DNA of 64,000 nucleotides from Epiperipatus broadwayi (Eukaryota > Onychophora > Udeonychophora > Euonychophora > Peripatidae): the NCBI GenBank assembly GCA_028023455.1, contig JAQFVV010006272.1, positions 4,009,127-4,073,126 of the forward strand. The letters are read 5' to 3'. Both the position numbers and the translations under genes were made by a program. Shown piece by piece: positions 1 to 13,273 of this stretch. The number at the start of each line of letters is the position of its first letter. The stretch's first letter is position 1. Below the pieces are notes generated by a model. The model made no database searches. It was not told where the DNA came from and saw only the letters and a list, made by a program, of their open reading frames with translations.

Positions 1-1955
1 ATATTGGATAATCAATTAACTAAGATAATTTTTAAATCGAATCATATGTATATGTTCGGGTTGCCAACACAGACAGTGAGTATTAACATTAAAATAATTA
101 TGAAAGAATTAAGAACTAAGAAACCAAGTGTGTTTAGAAAATATTTAATAATAATAATTTGTTTGGTTTGAATTTTAAATAAAGATTAAATTAATTAATT
201 CTAGTCCTTAAACAAAGTTTATAATTATAATACGAGTGGCGGTCCTTATTATATGCCAATGAATAATACGCAATATTTGAAAGTCTATGTCTATGCCCCC
301 AACAAGAAATAAAAGGCATATAAAGGTATTCCTTAGTAAAGGAAATTATTACTCTAATTTTATATGAAAGAATGTGATATTTATTTTCACATTCGCAAAT
401 CCATTCATGAAGAGCAAGATACGTATTTTAGGGCATAACTTTAATCTTTATTAGAGAACTTATTTTGAGATATAATGGAGAATTTGTTGGACTTCAATTT
501 AAATCACTTCATCATGAATTACGAGCACCAGAGTGGGCTTTACCAGAACAGAGAGGCAACGGTGCTGACGAATTATGAACTATAAAATGAAATTGAAAGA
601 CGATAGCTAGTCGATAATCGAAGTCCTATGGAGGCTTGTGTCTGACCAGTCTTATGCCCTTTGACTAATATGAACAGGAAAGGAAGTGCTTTCTTCCTCA
701 ATAATTTAAAATAACAGAAATATGATCACTGACCAGCCTAACGGAGTGGAAGATTGCCCTACGTCAGCAACATTCGAAGATGATGATTTGATGGTCATTG
801 TTTGAATACTAAAACCCATATAGAATGCTCTACATGATGACTTGATCAATTAATTAAAGTCAAATGAGCTTTTAATGAAAACTATTTTAAAGTATTTGTA
901 AATCATATTAATTATGTCCCAATCATCGTGCTCTTCCTGAATCTTAATAGCGAGTAACAGAAATTTGAATTAGAATATATTTTATTCCTTTATCGGCCCT
1001 TTTGCAATAAAAACATTTTAAGATTATATATGAATAAATAAGTATTAGTGAAATGAGAAAATAGCGGTGGCATAGATTAGAAGCGGAACTAATAATTTAT
1101 CATTAGCCAATTATAAAAATAACAATCGTTTAATAATTTCTTTCGACTCGATGATTGATCGAACTGTATAAATCTAGTTCTAATGGGCAAGAATTAACTA
1201 TCAGAATTAATCTTATATTACTTGTATAAGGCAAAGGAAAATGAAGGAGATCATCATGTCGAAGGATTATTGGCATATAATTAAAAATAACAACATTAAT
1301 AAATTTACTCAATAAATATACATAATAAAATAAATGAACCACCATGTAAGAAAGGAAAGTTAAAGACTAGAGGTTGAGAGAATTACGATATAATAGCATA
1401 AATAAAAGTAAGTTTACACAGAGATTATTACACAAAGATTATTACATTTATAAAAGGAAAAGAGCTCTTAAAGAGAGTGTAAAGTAAAGTTCGGAACTGG
1501 CCAGAAAGTTTAAGGTTCATTATGGAAATATATTACCCATTTCTTCTGGGCTGGATCCTTAGGTTACACATCCGAGTTGGTAAAAACATAGGCACCATTT
1601 GATTGATTACTTGAACAGCATTTTATTTGATTTTGGCAGCCTGATTTGTCTGGAAAGAATTTAGCAGCTCCATTGAAGATTCTCAAAGGGCTTCAGGAAC
1701 GATAACCAGATTCCTGATGTTTAGCCCCTTACCATGATAGGAACAATTTTTGAATTCATGATTTTGAACAGCACATAGTTTACTGGCACTTTTCTACAAT
1801 AAAGATAGCTTCTTTTTTCCAAACTTTTCAGAGCTATATATATATACTGTCCTCTGATGCCTTCAGGCTAGTGCTTCATTCATTATCAGTGTTTTTAGAT
1901 TTACTGGTTGTTTTTAGATACATTCCTTCAATAAGGCTTTCAACCTCATTAACTT
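1..1955. other. No gene recognised
   Basis: This stretch is AT-rich and stop-dense on both strands. A segment at about 480-860 is a little richer in G+C. One short plus-strand frame near 735-795 contains V-E-D-x-P followed by an acidic run, faintly like the linker of mariner transposases, but neither a helix-turn-helix nor a catalytic domain can be followed around it. I assign no function. Confidence 0.5.
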
Positions 1956-1985
1956 GAATTCATTTTCTAATTAGAAAATGAATTC
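1956..1985. repeat. Perfect 30-bp palindrome
   Basis: The half-site GAATTCATTTTCTAA is followed directly by its exact reverse complement with no spacer. The palindrome is bounded by EcoRI-type GAATTC ends. A second imperfect copy of the AAAATGAATTC/AAAATGATTTT half follows just downstream (about 1990-2010). It could be a foldback relic or a chance AT-rich palindrome. Confidence 0.7.
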
Positions 1986-2545
1986 TTAAAATCAGAAAAT
2001 GATTTTAATTAGGAAATCCTTATCTTTTTTTCTAATTAATAAAACTTTAACTATTGTTTTTGGAAAGGGAAAATCTGAAAGCTTATCGAAAGAATGTAGC
2101 TTTTAATCAATAAAACTTTAGCAAATTATTTAAAAATAAAATCAAACATTCCTTTCGCAATGAAACTTTCGAACAATTATAAATATTTAAAATTTACAAA
2201 TATATACGCACAATCCACGCAGTTGTAATATATATAAATTCATGAATAATTTTCATGAATTTATTAATAGAATTGATCAATTTAAATCTGAAAGAATTAA
2301 TTTTAATACGTATTTTATAAAATAAGTTTCCTTTATGGAAATTAGCGTAGATTGAATGTATAAAGCCCCATTGCATTGGAAATTTAAGGTTAGTACTAGG
2401 GTTTGAAGTGGGCTTATGGTTAGATGTCATGAAGCTAGGATTGAACTCAGATCTGACTGCTTCAATATTTTTACAAATAACTATTCAGTTATGTTGTAAT
2501 GAAGCAAAGTTGTGATTATTAATTAAACACATAGGAAGTATGTAA

Positions 2546-2794
2546 ATACTTTTAGCAAAAAGCTTTAATCTTTATCATATGTACCTTGAATGTTTTGACT
2601 ATAGGGGGATCTCTCAAACCTCAATACAAGATAGTGACTTTATAAAAATAAGAAGGCTGTTCTTATCTTTATAAAGTCGCTATCTTGTGTCAGGGTTTGA
2701 GAGATCTGTCTATAATCAAAAAAAGACATTATTTGACTATTATAAACATTTAAGGTGCATATGATAAAGGTTAAAGCCTTTCTCTAAAAGTAAT
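2546..2794. mobile_element. Foldback (MITE-like) hairpin element
   Basis: The two halves are inverted copies. The inner stem pairs GATCTCTCAAACCT, CAAGATAGTGACTTTATAAA and ATAAGAA (2610-2660) with their complements (2660-2712) around a loop of about 5 nt. The outer arms pair TACTTTTAG, GCTTTAATCTTTATCATATG and ACCTTGAATGTTT with 2720-2794. The right arm carries an extra ~18-bp stretch near 2730-2750. No coding capacity is visible. The structure fits a non-autonomous foldback or MITE; no clear target duplication can be assigned. Confidence 0.75.
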
Positions 2795-5700
2795 TACATT
2801 TGTTTAAAATTCATTAAGCCAAAAATGAAATCAAGTGAATTTGCTTTATGCTTAGTATCAAATTTTTATAAAAATCATAAATCAAGCAGTAATACTTTAT
2901 TAAATTTTTGTTTAAAGTATTTTAAACAAATATAACTAGTAAGTGGTGTAATTTCAATTTATAATATTTAGTTTTAATTGATAATTTTCTTCATTATATC
3001 ATAGCTGAAAAGTTATTTATAAAAAGATCTGGAAATTTATCATTAAATTTTTAACATTCAATCTTGTAGCAGAACATTTTTTTGACTGAACCTAGGATCT
3101 GGTTGGATTAAATTTCCAACATTTTATTTGGTAAAGTTTATCTTTATTCTTTATTATGTTTTCAGAAATTTTGAAATATTTATTAGAAATATATGTTTGT
3201 AAATGAAAATTATTTTTAATAATATTATTTCAATTTGCAAATATAAAAAACGATAAGTAAAATATATAATCAAAATAATAACTTTTTCTTATTAGATGGA
3301 TACCACATTTCAATAAAAAAATTTAAATTAAAAGATAAATTAGATTTGTTTTAACTTATTTTCTAAAATCTAAATGAATTATTATTCAGATTGCTTAAAG
3401 CTAATGAAATGCTTATTTAAAATTTTAATTATTAAAAAATTCCAAAAAAAATCTGCTGTGTTTAATATAAATGCATTTGTTTATCAGCAATTTCAAAGTA
3501 TGGATGTAAATTATTGATTCCTTTTCACTTGTTTTCTTTAAAAGTAAATATTATTGAATAAAACCTAAATCTACTCACATTATTTTTTTATAAATATAAA
3601 TATCACACAGACATTTTGGAAAAATAATCATAAATATGTAAACAAACAATAGTAAGTATACATATATTCCAGATCTTAAAAAAGTAAGATTACTTTCTGT
3701 GTGGAGAGAACAAGAAACCAATAATAGTATGTCAGTTTATTGTTAGCTCAAATGTAGTAGGTGAAGCAATATAATAATGATATCTTTAGGATTTTTTAAT
3801 TAATAAATCAATATTGTTTTAGTTGCTATTTTCCCCCATCAAATGCATGCAAACACGGAAAATAAATGCCAAAGATAAATGCAAGAGAATACATCAGAGA
3901 GTATTTATAGTGCCACTTAAAATTAAATCTGTAAATTGTGAATTTTTTTTTTATCTGTATGTATATAAACTATAAAATAAAATTAAACAATGAGAAGATT
4001 AAACATAGAATCCCTTTATCAAAAATTGTGCCATGTTTAGTACCTAATATATATCTTTTTTATAATACAATTTAACCTTTAATATTCTTAATTTTCTTAA
4101 CCTGTTAAGCATGTTATTACAGAACACAATCATTGGCTTTCCTTTCAGCTGTGTTTTTAATGGGGAAAAAAACATTCACCATTTATTTTTTATGTTTTAG
4201 TTAAATTTTGTTAAAATATAAATTCAAATAATAAAATTTATTGAAAAAATAAAACATATATTTTTTCAAATAAAAGCAATAGTAAAAAAAATCTATTATC
4301 TCAAAAAATTTTGCTTTTGTCTTCAATCTAATATATATATATATAATGAAAAAAAAATTATAATTTTTTTTATTTTAGAAAATAATAGTATTTTTGAAAT
4401 ATTAGTAGTAACCTTTCTAATTTAAAAAAAAAGAATAAAAATTTACAACACAGTTTTAAATAAAACTCATTTCCTCTCTGATATTGCATAGCGTGATTTT
4501 TATAATCAAATATATTTACACAAAAGCTAGATGTAAACATGACCTACTCATAAAAAATAAATACTTAATAATATGTCCCAAAAAAAGAAACAAACAAGTA
4601 AATAATACATTCATTTTTTTTGTCATCAATGAGGAAAAAAGCTATGTAACAACAGAAGTATACTTTCTTCTAAGAAAGAGTTCATTTTTCCTAGAGTAAT
4701 CAAATTCTTTTCCTTGAAATACTGTTTGTTGCTGACTTCTTGGTACAACAATTACAACTAAAATATTCACTATTAAATAGTCTTCAATCATGATACTCTT
4801 TAAACAATTCTATTTTCATTGAAATTTTTTACTCTTAGTAATTTAAACAAATTTGGGGCATTGAAACTTTTTAATACAGATTGCAGCACCAACGTGAGTC
4901 TAACAGGATTTTAAACTTTAAGGTTAATACATCTATTTTATTTTTCTATGTGTGAATTAATGTTATCTATGCATTTAAGTTAAGATAGTTCTGTTAATAT
5001 ATATATATTGATTAATTGTATAATAAATATAACTTATTTAATAATATAAAATATTGTGAAATGATATTTCTTATGAATATATGCAGTGCCTATTTTATGT
5101 GTGTGTGCTGATGTATATATAATCACAAAAAAATGTTATTTAAAAAAGTAATTAATGAAATGTATAACATTTAAATAGTAAATATCAATAAGAATGTTAA
5201 ACTATTCTGTTTTATAAGTAATTTTAAATAATCTTAAATTTAAATCTCAAGAAAGATAAATTGAAAAATAAATAATTATATTTTCATTTATCTTGCAGTT
5301 CTCTTTGTGTTTCAAGAAAATTAATTTTGTTAAATGTATATTTCAAGCTTGATTTATTATGATTTTGTAGGCACATCCTGTTCTCTTTTATTTACATAAA
5401 ATCAGTTTTATTTAATTTAGAATATAAGGTTGAGCCATTATGATTTTATCAATGTAATTAATGGAGAAAGATTGATTTCTGAACAAATGAAAATTCTACA
5501 ATTATAAGCTTAAATTAGAAATTTTAGAACAATTAACATTGTCTTCATTGGAATTTTAAGTTAAAGAACTTTTGGAATATTGAATGGATAACATTATAGA
5601 AATAATTTTATATCAGAATAAATGCTTCAAGTGATTATAGATTACTTTCCCTATTTTTATTAGAACAAAATATTGTATGGTGTATTGCTAAATCCATCTC

Positions 5701-8700
5701 AATTGTGACCTAATATCGATAGCAAGTATCAAATAGATAATCTTAACATACACCAATTCTTTTGTAGATAATTGATAAAAAAAATTTTCAAAATCATCAA
5801 TGATTATTTAGTGCTGCTATGAATGGGGTATTAAAGTATACAATCATACCATCAAAAAACTTTACAGTCCTGAAAGTGGGCATCATTCTAAATCCATCAA
5901 CAAAGACAACCATCAATCTCTTTGTTTATTATCATTATCATTAATCCTCAAAGACTGAGTTAAGTAAACTCCCAACAGAACACAACTCAGATAAGATAAT
6001 AAAATAAAGACAATTTCATAAATATAAATTCTGATTTTAAAGTATTACAATAAACTTTTATTGGTATAGACTTTCTATGTATTTATTATTCGTTTAATTT
6101 ATAATCATTATCGATTTTTTTAAGAAGTAATGGATTTTAAAGGTTTATTAGTATAGTTGTATACCAATATTGTAACTCTTATCAATTAGAAAATTAATTC
6201 ATATTTTGTGTTCTGCAAGATATGCTACTAACCTACAACTATTCTAATTATATCTTTTTTGTATATATATATATATTGGAGTTGCTAAGAAAGTCAAATA
6301 ATATTTAAATATTGAAATAGCTGCATAACTCAGCAGTGTCTTATCAATTGTAGATCATGGGCTCAGTGTCTTTAGGAATAAAAAGCATTTCACTAGAGAT
6401 GAAAGCTTCATTATATTAAAGTCATATTTTATTTTCAGAACACAGACACTTTTTTGAATTTCATTCTTCTGTTAAATTATCCAAATATCTACTTATCAGT
6501 TAATAATCAATGGCTAGCTGCATTTACTATAATTCAACTATCTGAAAGATAATCTATAATTTTTTTTACAAATCATCATCTTTACTTGGAAAAAATGTTA
6601 AGTTTCACTCAGATTTAATTCATAAATTATGAGTATGCTCAGTGGATGGATTTACTTTAAATAAATATATAACATGCAAGTAGACTGGGTCCTCTTCTAT
6701 AGACATAATTTTTTGTATGATTTAGAATATCACAGTAAAATATTTCATGGTTTCTCAGAGCATGTTATTCTAATTATGAAAAACCAGATGATTTTAGTAT
6801 GAATGGAAGTGGTCATTAATATACTTTTCATTAAATTCTTAGATATGTTTTTTTTTAAAAAATCACTATGATTATGTTGATATGTGGTTGTTATCATTTG
6901 CTTAAAGCAGCAAATAAATTTTCCAGCATGAAATCTAGCATCTAAACTAAATCAAAAAACACTCCTCTTTCCCTGTATTTCCTAAAAGTCTACCACAGAA
7001 TATTAATATTCTGTAAGGGAGTTGTAGTTATTTTATAAAAAGATGTTTTTCTAGGGATTTTTTTCAAAGTAATTATCATATTGAATTGTGACATCAAGAT
7101 TACTGAATTAACATGGTTCACTTTTCTTATGATTATAACAAGTATGGTATTAAATTTTCTCCAAGTACCATGGATAGCACCATGATAAAAGTAAGTTTTC
7201 TGGATTAATTTCTTCCATATAAAAGTTTTATTTGATTGAAAATAACAATTGTACTCAATCTTCTACATAAGGTTTTGAACTTCACACAATTCTCTAAGCA
7301 TCTGATCATAGATTGATTAAAAAACAAATAGGAGTATATGGAAACAATTTTTATGGGAAAGGATAACATCCTTCGTGCAGTGATTATGGTGGGCATTTTA
7401 TTAAAAATTATCATTAAACCTAAAAATACATATTCAAAAATTTTTTTAATTATAGTTCTAATTTAGTTAACTCTTAATATACTTAAAAATTTCATTTCAT
7501 AGCCAAGATTTTTTTTTGGCTGGAATAGCACTATTAACATGGCCCAGAACACAACTTCTTACATGACTTCATTATCTTTGTTCAGTGTTTATCAGTAACA
7601 ATCTTCCAAGTGTCAATGTGCATGTACTCACACATTTGACCACAACAACTTTACATAAATACATTAATAATAATTACTAGTCATTTGTTAGACTAAATAT
7701 TATCATATTATTTTAGTTCAGATATAAACTTTAAACTTAAATAAAAATCCATATAAATATTCTTATTAAATACTATCATATAATATCATTAATCTAACTC
7801 CATTTTTCTTTTCCCCCCTATTTATATCTTTAAACTTCTATTTTTACCATACACATGAATAAAGAGATTTAAAAAAGTAAATGACTCTCAAGACACATGA
7901 CAGGTTGTGGCCAAGAGTGCTAATTTAGACAAAATAAATCTTATGAGCAAATGTATGAGAGTAACAACTTAATATTTATAGCTTGTTTTTTAGTAAATTC
8001 TAAATTTGATACAAATTGCAAATAGTTTGAAACATGTTAAATCCAGATACACAAAAAATTGATAGATAAAATATATCGAATTACAATAAAAGGAAGATTC
8101 TACCAAGAAAATGTAAGTTATCTTGTTAATTTTGTTCATTATTCACTTTAAGCTATGCAGCCGTATATTTATTATTGGTTATAAAAATAAGCCAGAATAT
8201 AATTTTTCGTTTTTTAATTTTTAAATTACTCATTTTTCGCAAATTAATGGTATACAAAACTTCTCTTGTTTTATATTGTGGTTTTCAGTTTAAAAAACTG
8301 CTCTAATGATGAGTTTCTATAATAAAATGATTTAAGAGGATGGAAACAATTACAATTATTATCTGTCATGGTCAATTGCTTCCTTGAAACAAAATATTAC
8401 TGCTTAGATACTCAGTAGTCATTCTAAGCAGATAACTTAGCATTCATTTTATATATATGCACAGGATTTTGGGTTTGAATCAGGGATAGAGCTTAAAATT
8501 TTTGTATAGTTGAGTTTCAAGAAAGCTTGAGCTTTTTCAAATAGCCAAACGAGAATATCCTTCAAATGAGTTGTATATATAAAGACCTAATGGGAAATAA
8601 GGTGATGAAGTCCGAATCTTTTTAAAATTATTGTGAAAATAAAAAAAATGTATGGTTAATATTTAAGACAAAAATCAGAGAGATTTTTGGCCTGCAACTG

Positions 8701-10424
8701 GTTTTAATATATTCAAATGTCTTAACCTATGAATAAATTAATATAATAAAAACTAATCAGATATTTTTCTTTTATAAATAACGTAAGATGTAATTTTACT
8801 CTTATTAATTCCAAAATATCTATTTTATTAAATTAATAAAACAATTTGTATTTTTAGATAGGGTCTTTACATGATATTTCCATTAAACTAATTGCGTACT
8901 ATCTTTTGAAATTTTCGATTTTTCCCTTAATAAAGTAATTACAGTATTTAAAGTAAAATCAAAATCTTATTTTCAATTGTTATTATAAATTTATAAGCTA
9001 ATAAAACGCAATTGTCTACTGCTAACGATTTAATGATTATTTTTGTTTGAGTTTTTCCTTTGTTTTTTAATGTATAACTTTTTATTTTATTATATATGAA
9101 TAAGGTGTCTGCGCGCGTGTCTGTGGATGAATAAAATAACAAAAAATGTGTTAGTGAACACTTTTTTTTTTTTTTTGCTTTTCGTTAAAGGAGTATAAAA
9201 TTACAAATACTTAACTTTTTTTTTCTGAGTTTAAGAATTCATAATGTTAACGCCTGTTAGCTAAAGCATCAATAACTAAAACTGCTGAATTGTTTTGGTT
9301 TCTAATATCAACAATGTTTTATGCTGTTCAGTGCAATATATTGGAATATTCATGGGCTAAAAGGTCCTGGATAGAAATAATTTTTTTAAATCTCAGTTCA
9401 GTCAATTAAATGAAACTTATCAATCATCATTTGAGTACTCAAATATCACCTGACCTCTCAAGCAACTACAACTGAATCCAGTTGAAAGCCTTCCCAGCAC
9501 TTCATAATTGTCTGCATTAATAAAGCTTTGCTCTCAGTACATTGTTTATGTACCTTTTACTTATATAACTAAATGATTATAAATTAACATTTTGAAATAT
9601 AATGATTGCATTTATTGCTTTGAGTAATTAAGTAATTACAGTGATAAGAATGATAAACTTGAAAGTTAACTTTTATTCACCCTGTTATTTTGGAGCCCAA
9701 ATAGCATCTAAATTCTTGAACTGCTAACCTCTCAATTATTTATTAATGATTTTACTGATAATAATAATTTAAAATCTGCAAGACTCAACTATGGTCATAA
9801 ATTTATACTTACTAAATGAATAATATGTGGAATTATAGTAATAAAATTGACAAATTTGAAATTGTGGCATCACTACGGAATTCAGCATACACTTGAACAT
9901 TCCATTGTTTTATGTATTACAACAATAAATTGTTTGCTGAACTTCCCTTTTAAAGTCATTGCTTTATGCTTGAGTGGTTGACTTAAGTCATATATTGAGG
10001 CTAAAATTGGTTATATTATAAAGTGACATCACTTATCAGACAAATATATAATGCCTACAAAAACTGTAGAGTTAAGAAAAAGAGAACAACCATGAAAGAG
10101 GTGGATAAACTTTATTTTAATTGCAGTACTAAATGTGCCTTTGAACAGTCTAAATGACAGTAGGTTCTGAAGAAATACTATTTATATGGAAACCAGGAAT
10201 CAAAGCTGATTTGATAACCTAATAATAATAACAATTTCTAAGAGGCAGTCCTGATACTAAAAGGTCTGAGAATGTGTTCAATAACAAAATATTAGTATAT
10301 TGATTAAGTCAAATATTTTTTTTTACTTGGGGAAATATATATATTCTAGCACATGCACGTGTACAGTGCAACTGTTCCCAAAAGCTATAAAGTGTTATTA
10401 CAAAAGAGATAAATAAAAACAAAT
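2795..10424. other. Long AT-rich stretch without recognisable genes
   Basis: Apart from the palindrome at 6995-7014, this holds A/T homopolymer runs (for example around 9162-9177), short (TA)n tracts near 4330, 5000 and 6265, and scattered AATAAA strings. One of these, at about 9519 (TAATAAAGCTTTG), follows a slightly less AT-rich 100 bp and could be a relic 3' end. No open frame shows a recognisable domain. Confidence 0.5.
6995..7014. repeat. Perfect 20-bp palindrome
   Basis: ACAGAATATTAATATTCTGT reads identically on both strands. It stands alone in otherwise unstructured AT-rich sequence. It could be chance or a cruciform-forming site. Confidence 0.6.
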
Positions 10425-10470
10425 GAGCTGAGCACTTTCAATGGATCTTGCCTTCATAATCATAGTTTGC
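10425..10470 (-). repeat. Short dispersed motif downstream of a Penelope-like relic
   Basis: The plus strand reads GAGCTGAGCACTTTCAATGG and then CTTCATAATCATAG. Related strings occur at 58443-58490 and, more loosely, at 61962-62004. In two of the three places the motif lies just 3' of a Penelope-like coding relic on the minus strand. The most economical reading is that it is part of the 3' untranslated region of that retroelement family. Confidence 0.4.
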
Positions 10471-10559
10471 TAATATGTTTAATGGTATGCAAATATGCTA
10501 ATTTCATTTCTTCAATAAAGCATAGCACATGTTCTTTCTGTTTATGGTGTCTTTGTCTT

Positions 10560-11055
10560 ATGAGATGAAGAAGGCCTCTTTAATTTTTCTTTTAAGGTCA
10601 TGTCTCTCTCTACACACGATTGTGGGATTGTCTGGAATACACTTGTGGTGACTTGTGCTCTGGTGCCAAAAGAAAACTGAATAGGTGGAAGGATCATTGA
10701 GAGCTCTATTATATGAATATTTATGTTGTGCTAATCACATGCACAAAGATGCTCTGCTTTCCCCTTAATATGTGCCTTTACAGTTATTGTTGGAGCAAGC
10801 AATATTATATATTGTATGGTGGGTCTGTAAAAGTGGAGTTTGATCTTTAATATTGTTAATTAAATTGTTGGAGTTTGGGGGGGGGTCGGAAGCAAAGCAG
10901 ATATCTGTTGTTGAGGATGGGTTGCAATTTACTGTGTAAATTGGAGATGTATGGTAGCAATAATCTGGGTTTTTCCTGTGTGATGTGAGTGTTAAGCTGT
11001 TTATTCTGAATATGTAAGATTTTTTTGTCAACAATGATAAGCTACTACAAGACAT
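10560..11055 (-). pseudogene. Penelope-like retroelement relic (GIY-YIG endonuclease part)
   Basis: Penelope-like elements encode a reverse transcriptase followed by a GIY-YIG nuclease. On the minus strand, an open stretch of 96 codons ends with N-L-I-N-N-I-K-D, then TIYNIACSNNNCKGTY and a stop. This matches the start of the Penelope-type GIY-YIG domain: the (G/T)IY strand, paired cysteines, and the second (T)Y strand where YIG or YVG is expected. After the stop, a shifted frame at about 10563-10609 gives D-L-K-R-K-I-K-E-A-F-F-I and then I-N-R, the usual C-terminal signature of these nucleases. The reverse transcriptase is absent, so the copy is 5'-truncated at about 11055, and stops and frameshifts make it dead. 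The family assignment rests on motif recognition only. Confidence 0.7.
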
Positions 11056-12143
11056 TTTAGAATATCACGAAAATAATATTGCTTCATTTTTTGATTTTAT
11101 AGACAAAATTAATAATAATACTGTAGCTGATTAAATTGATATTATTTTTCATTAGACATCACAGAAATGTATTATTTTACTGAAAGATGAGATTTCATAA
11201 AGATTATTGAACAATTCTTAATAAGTAAAGGTGTTTTCCAGTATATTATAAAAATTGTTATTAATTCTTTGAGAATTATGAAAAATATTGCTGCCTTTTT
11301 TTTTGCATGTAAATTCTATAAAATATCTAAATATTAGCCAATGGGTCTGCCCTACAGTTGCATAAATATGTAATTTTCTTTGTCTAAGTATGAGGAGAAA
11401 ATTTACAATAATTGCAATTTTATGGGTATTAAAATTTACAAAAGATATGTCAATAATGCTTTTGTTTATAGACATGAGGAAAGAATTAATTGACTTGCAG
11501 GTGGACTGTTGAAAAAAAACATTAAAAGATGATAGTTTATTAAATTATAAATGGGTAATCAAGATTTTGCAAAGAAGGACTTATATATATTGTAAATCAG
11601 AAATTCCAGATAAGTATACAAAATATTGAAACATTTATAGAAGACTTGATTGAAATTAGATATAATAATAAACAAATTTATTATACTTTGTGTTAATTTA
11701 AAATAAAGATATACTACTTTAAAGGAGCAGAAAGTCAGTAATGAAAAATAGACAAGTGCATAAACTAATTTTTTTAAGTATACATAGACATTTATATAAT
11801 GTTTCATTTTGTGCTCCATCTAATATTAATAGATTGGTAAATAATTAAAAAAGTACGTCTTTTAAACAAAAAGGTAATATTGTATATCAAATTTTATGTA
11901 AGTGCAAGGCTTTACATGTAGATAAGTCTTGATAATAAACTTTTTTTTCCATGTCATCTTTCTTTTATTTCAAATTATCTTAAATAATCGTTCCTAAATA
12001 TATGCCCAGCTTCTTTCTCACATATTTACTCATCAGTCACCTTTGTAAAAACAGCTACTCTAACTTAAGAAAAAAAAAATCAAACAATAAAAAAGTAAAT
12101 ATAAGTTAATCTGTGAATCACAAATACATTAACATATGCCACA
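11056..12143. other. No gene recognised
   Basis: AT-rich sequence with short minus-strand frames at 11218-11475 and 11559-11819. These have low-complexity, Ile/Asn/Tyr/Phe-rich translations typical of chance frames at this base composition. No repeat structure was noticed. Confidence 0.5.
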
Positions 12144-12517
12144 TGTTAGGCCAGGGGTCTCCAACCCTATGCCCACAGGCATCATGGCACCCGCAGATCA
12201 TTTTATGTGTGCCCGCCGCAATATTGAACACGATAAAAAATTATTTATCTGATACAAATAAATTTAATTTTTAAAATTTCTTATAAATTATTGTATTATA
12301 TTGTAATCAAATTGCAGGGCATACTATACTGTTACAGCGTAAAAGAGTTTATATGTTAAAATATTCTTTTTGAAATAAATATTTTTGTACATTATGTGTA
12401 TTATTAACAATATCCAACTATAAGTTTACACTGAAAAAATAAATGGTGCCCTCCACCTAGATGGTATTATATAATGTGCTTTTAAGTGCAAAAAGTTTTG
12501 GGACCCCTGTGTTAGAC
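12144..12517. mobile_element. Non-autonomous hAT element A with 8-bp target duplication
   Basis: Element body 12152-12509 (358 bp). The left end CAGGGGTCTCCAAC and the reverse complement of the right end, CAGGGGTCCCAAAAC, form short terminal inverted repeats of hAT type. The flanks TGTTAGGC (12144-12151) and TGTTAGAC (12510-12517) are an 8-bp target-site duplication with one mismatch, the length expected for hAT. The terminal region is GC-richer (ATGCCCACAGGCATCATGGC) while the interior is AT-rich with no coding potential, so it was mobilised in trans. Confidence 0.85.
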
Positions 12518-13273
12518 CTTAGATTGCTTTTTTTTTCGTTTTTCTTTTCTTTTTTTTTTTTACTTCTTTGAATGCTGTATTTGAACTTTTACAGCAAACA
12601 TTTGTATTGAAAACTCATTACTTTTTTAACCTCAGCCATATTCTACCAATAAAATCAATTATGATTGTTTTTTATTTGAATGTCATTAAGATAATATTTA
12701 TAATATAATAAAGGGTCTCTTTCTTTCATAAAACAATTTACCAAAAATATTTTAAGGAAGTCTCTTACTATTTATTCCCTCACTGCTTTTACTATAATGA
12801 ATTCATTACTATCCCATCCACAAAATGAAAACATACCAATTGATCTTATGATCTCAATATCATATTTTCATATTAATACATATTTTTAATAAATTTTTCT
12901 AGTGATTTTACATTATATTGGTAGAAAGTTTGTTTCATTTTAATACAACAAATTTCATAGAATAATAGCCCATTATAGTATTGCTTACATGAAAAAAAAT
13001 TATCACAATGATGAAATACCCTATTTTGTAATTTTATAAATGCATCAGCAACATATCAGAGATTGGTATACATTCCAACATCTAAGACTACTTTTCTACT
13101 TTAAAAAACTAAGAAATATTCATCTCATTTACACTGGCAAGATAGTAATCCAAGTTATGAATTCCTAAAGATTTTTTTTTTTTTGTTATTACTTAATGTA
13201 GAACTTGAATTTTGTAAATTTCAACAAACAAACTAAAGCCCTTATAAGTTACTTTCAAAACATTGAGAACATT
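12518..13273. other. No gene recognised
   Basis: AT-rich spacer between hAT elements A and B with poly(T) runs near 12520-12560 and 13171-13185. No open frame of note. Confidence 0.5.

Noticed and set aside
700-860. Possible mariner transposase linker (V-E-D-x-P motif)
   Set aside because: Only one short motif fits. No neighbouring helix-turn-helix or catalytic signature could be read in any frame.
2425-2460. B-box-like string GAGTTCAATCC on the minus strand, possible SINE
   Set aside because: No A box, acceptor stem, poly(A) tail or target duplication could be found around it.
8950-9142. Short minus-strand frame and others of 60-100 codons scattered through the window
   Set aside because: Residue content is Ile/Asn/Lys/Tyr/Phe-rich, as expected from AT-rich noise, with no start context, splice sites or domains to support them.
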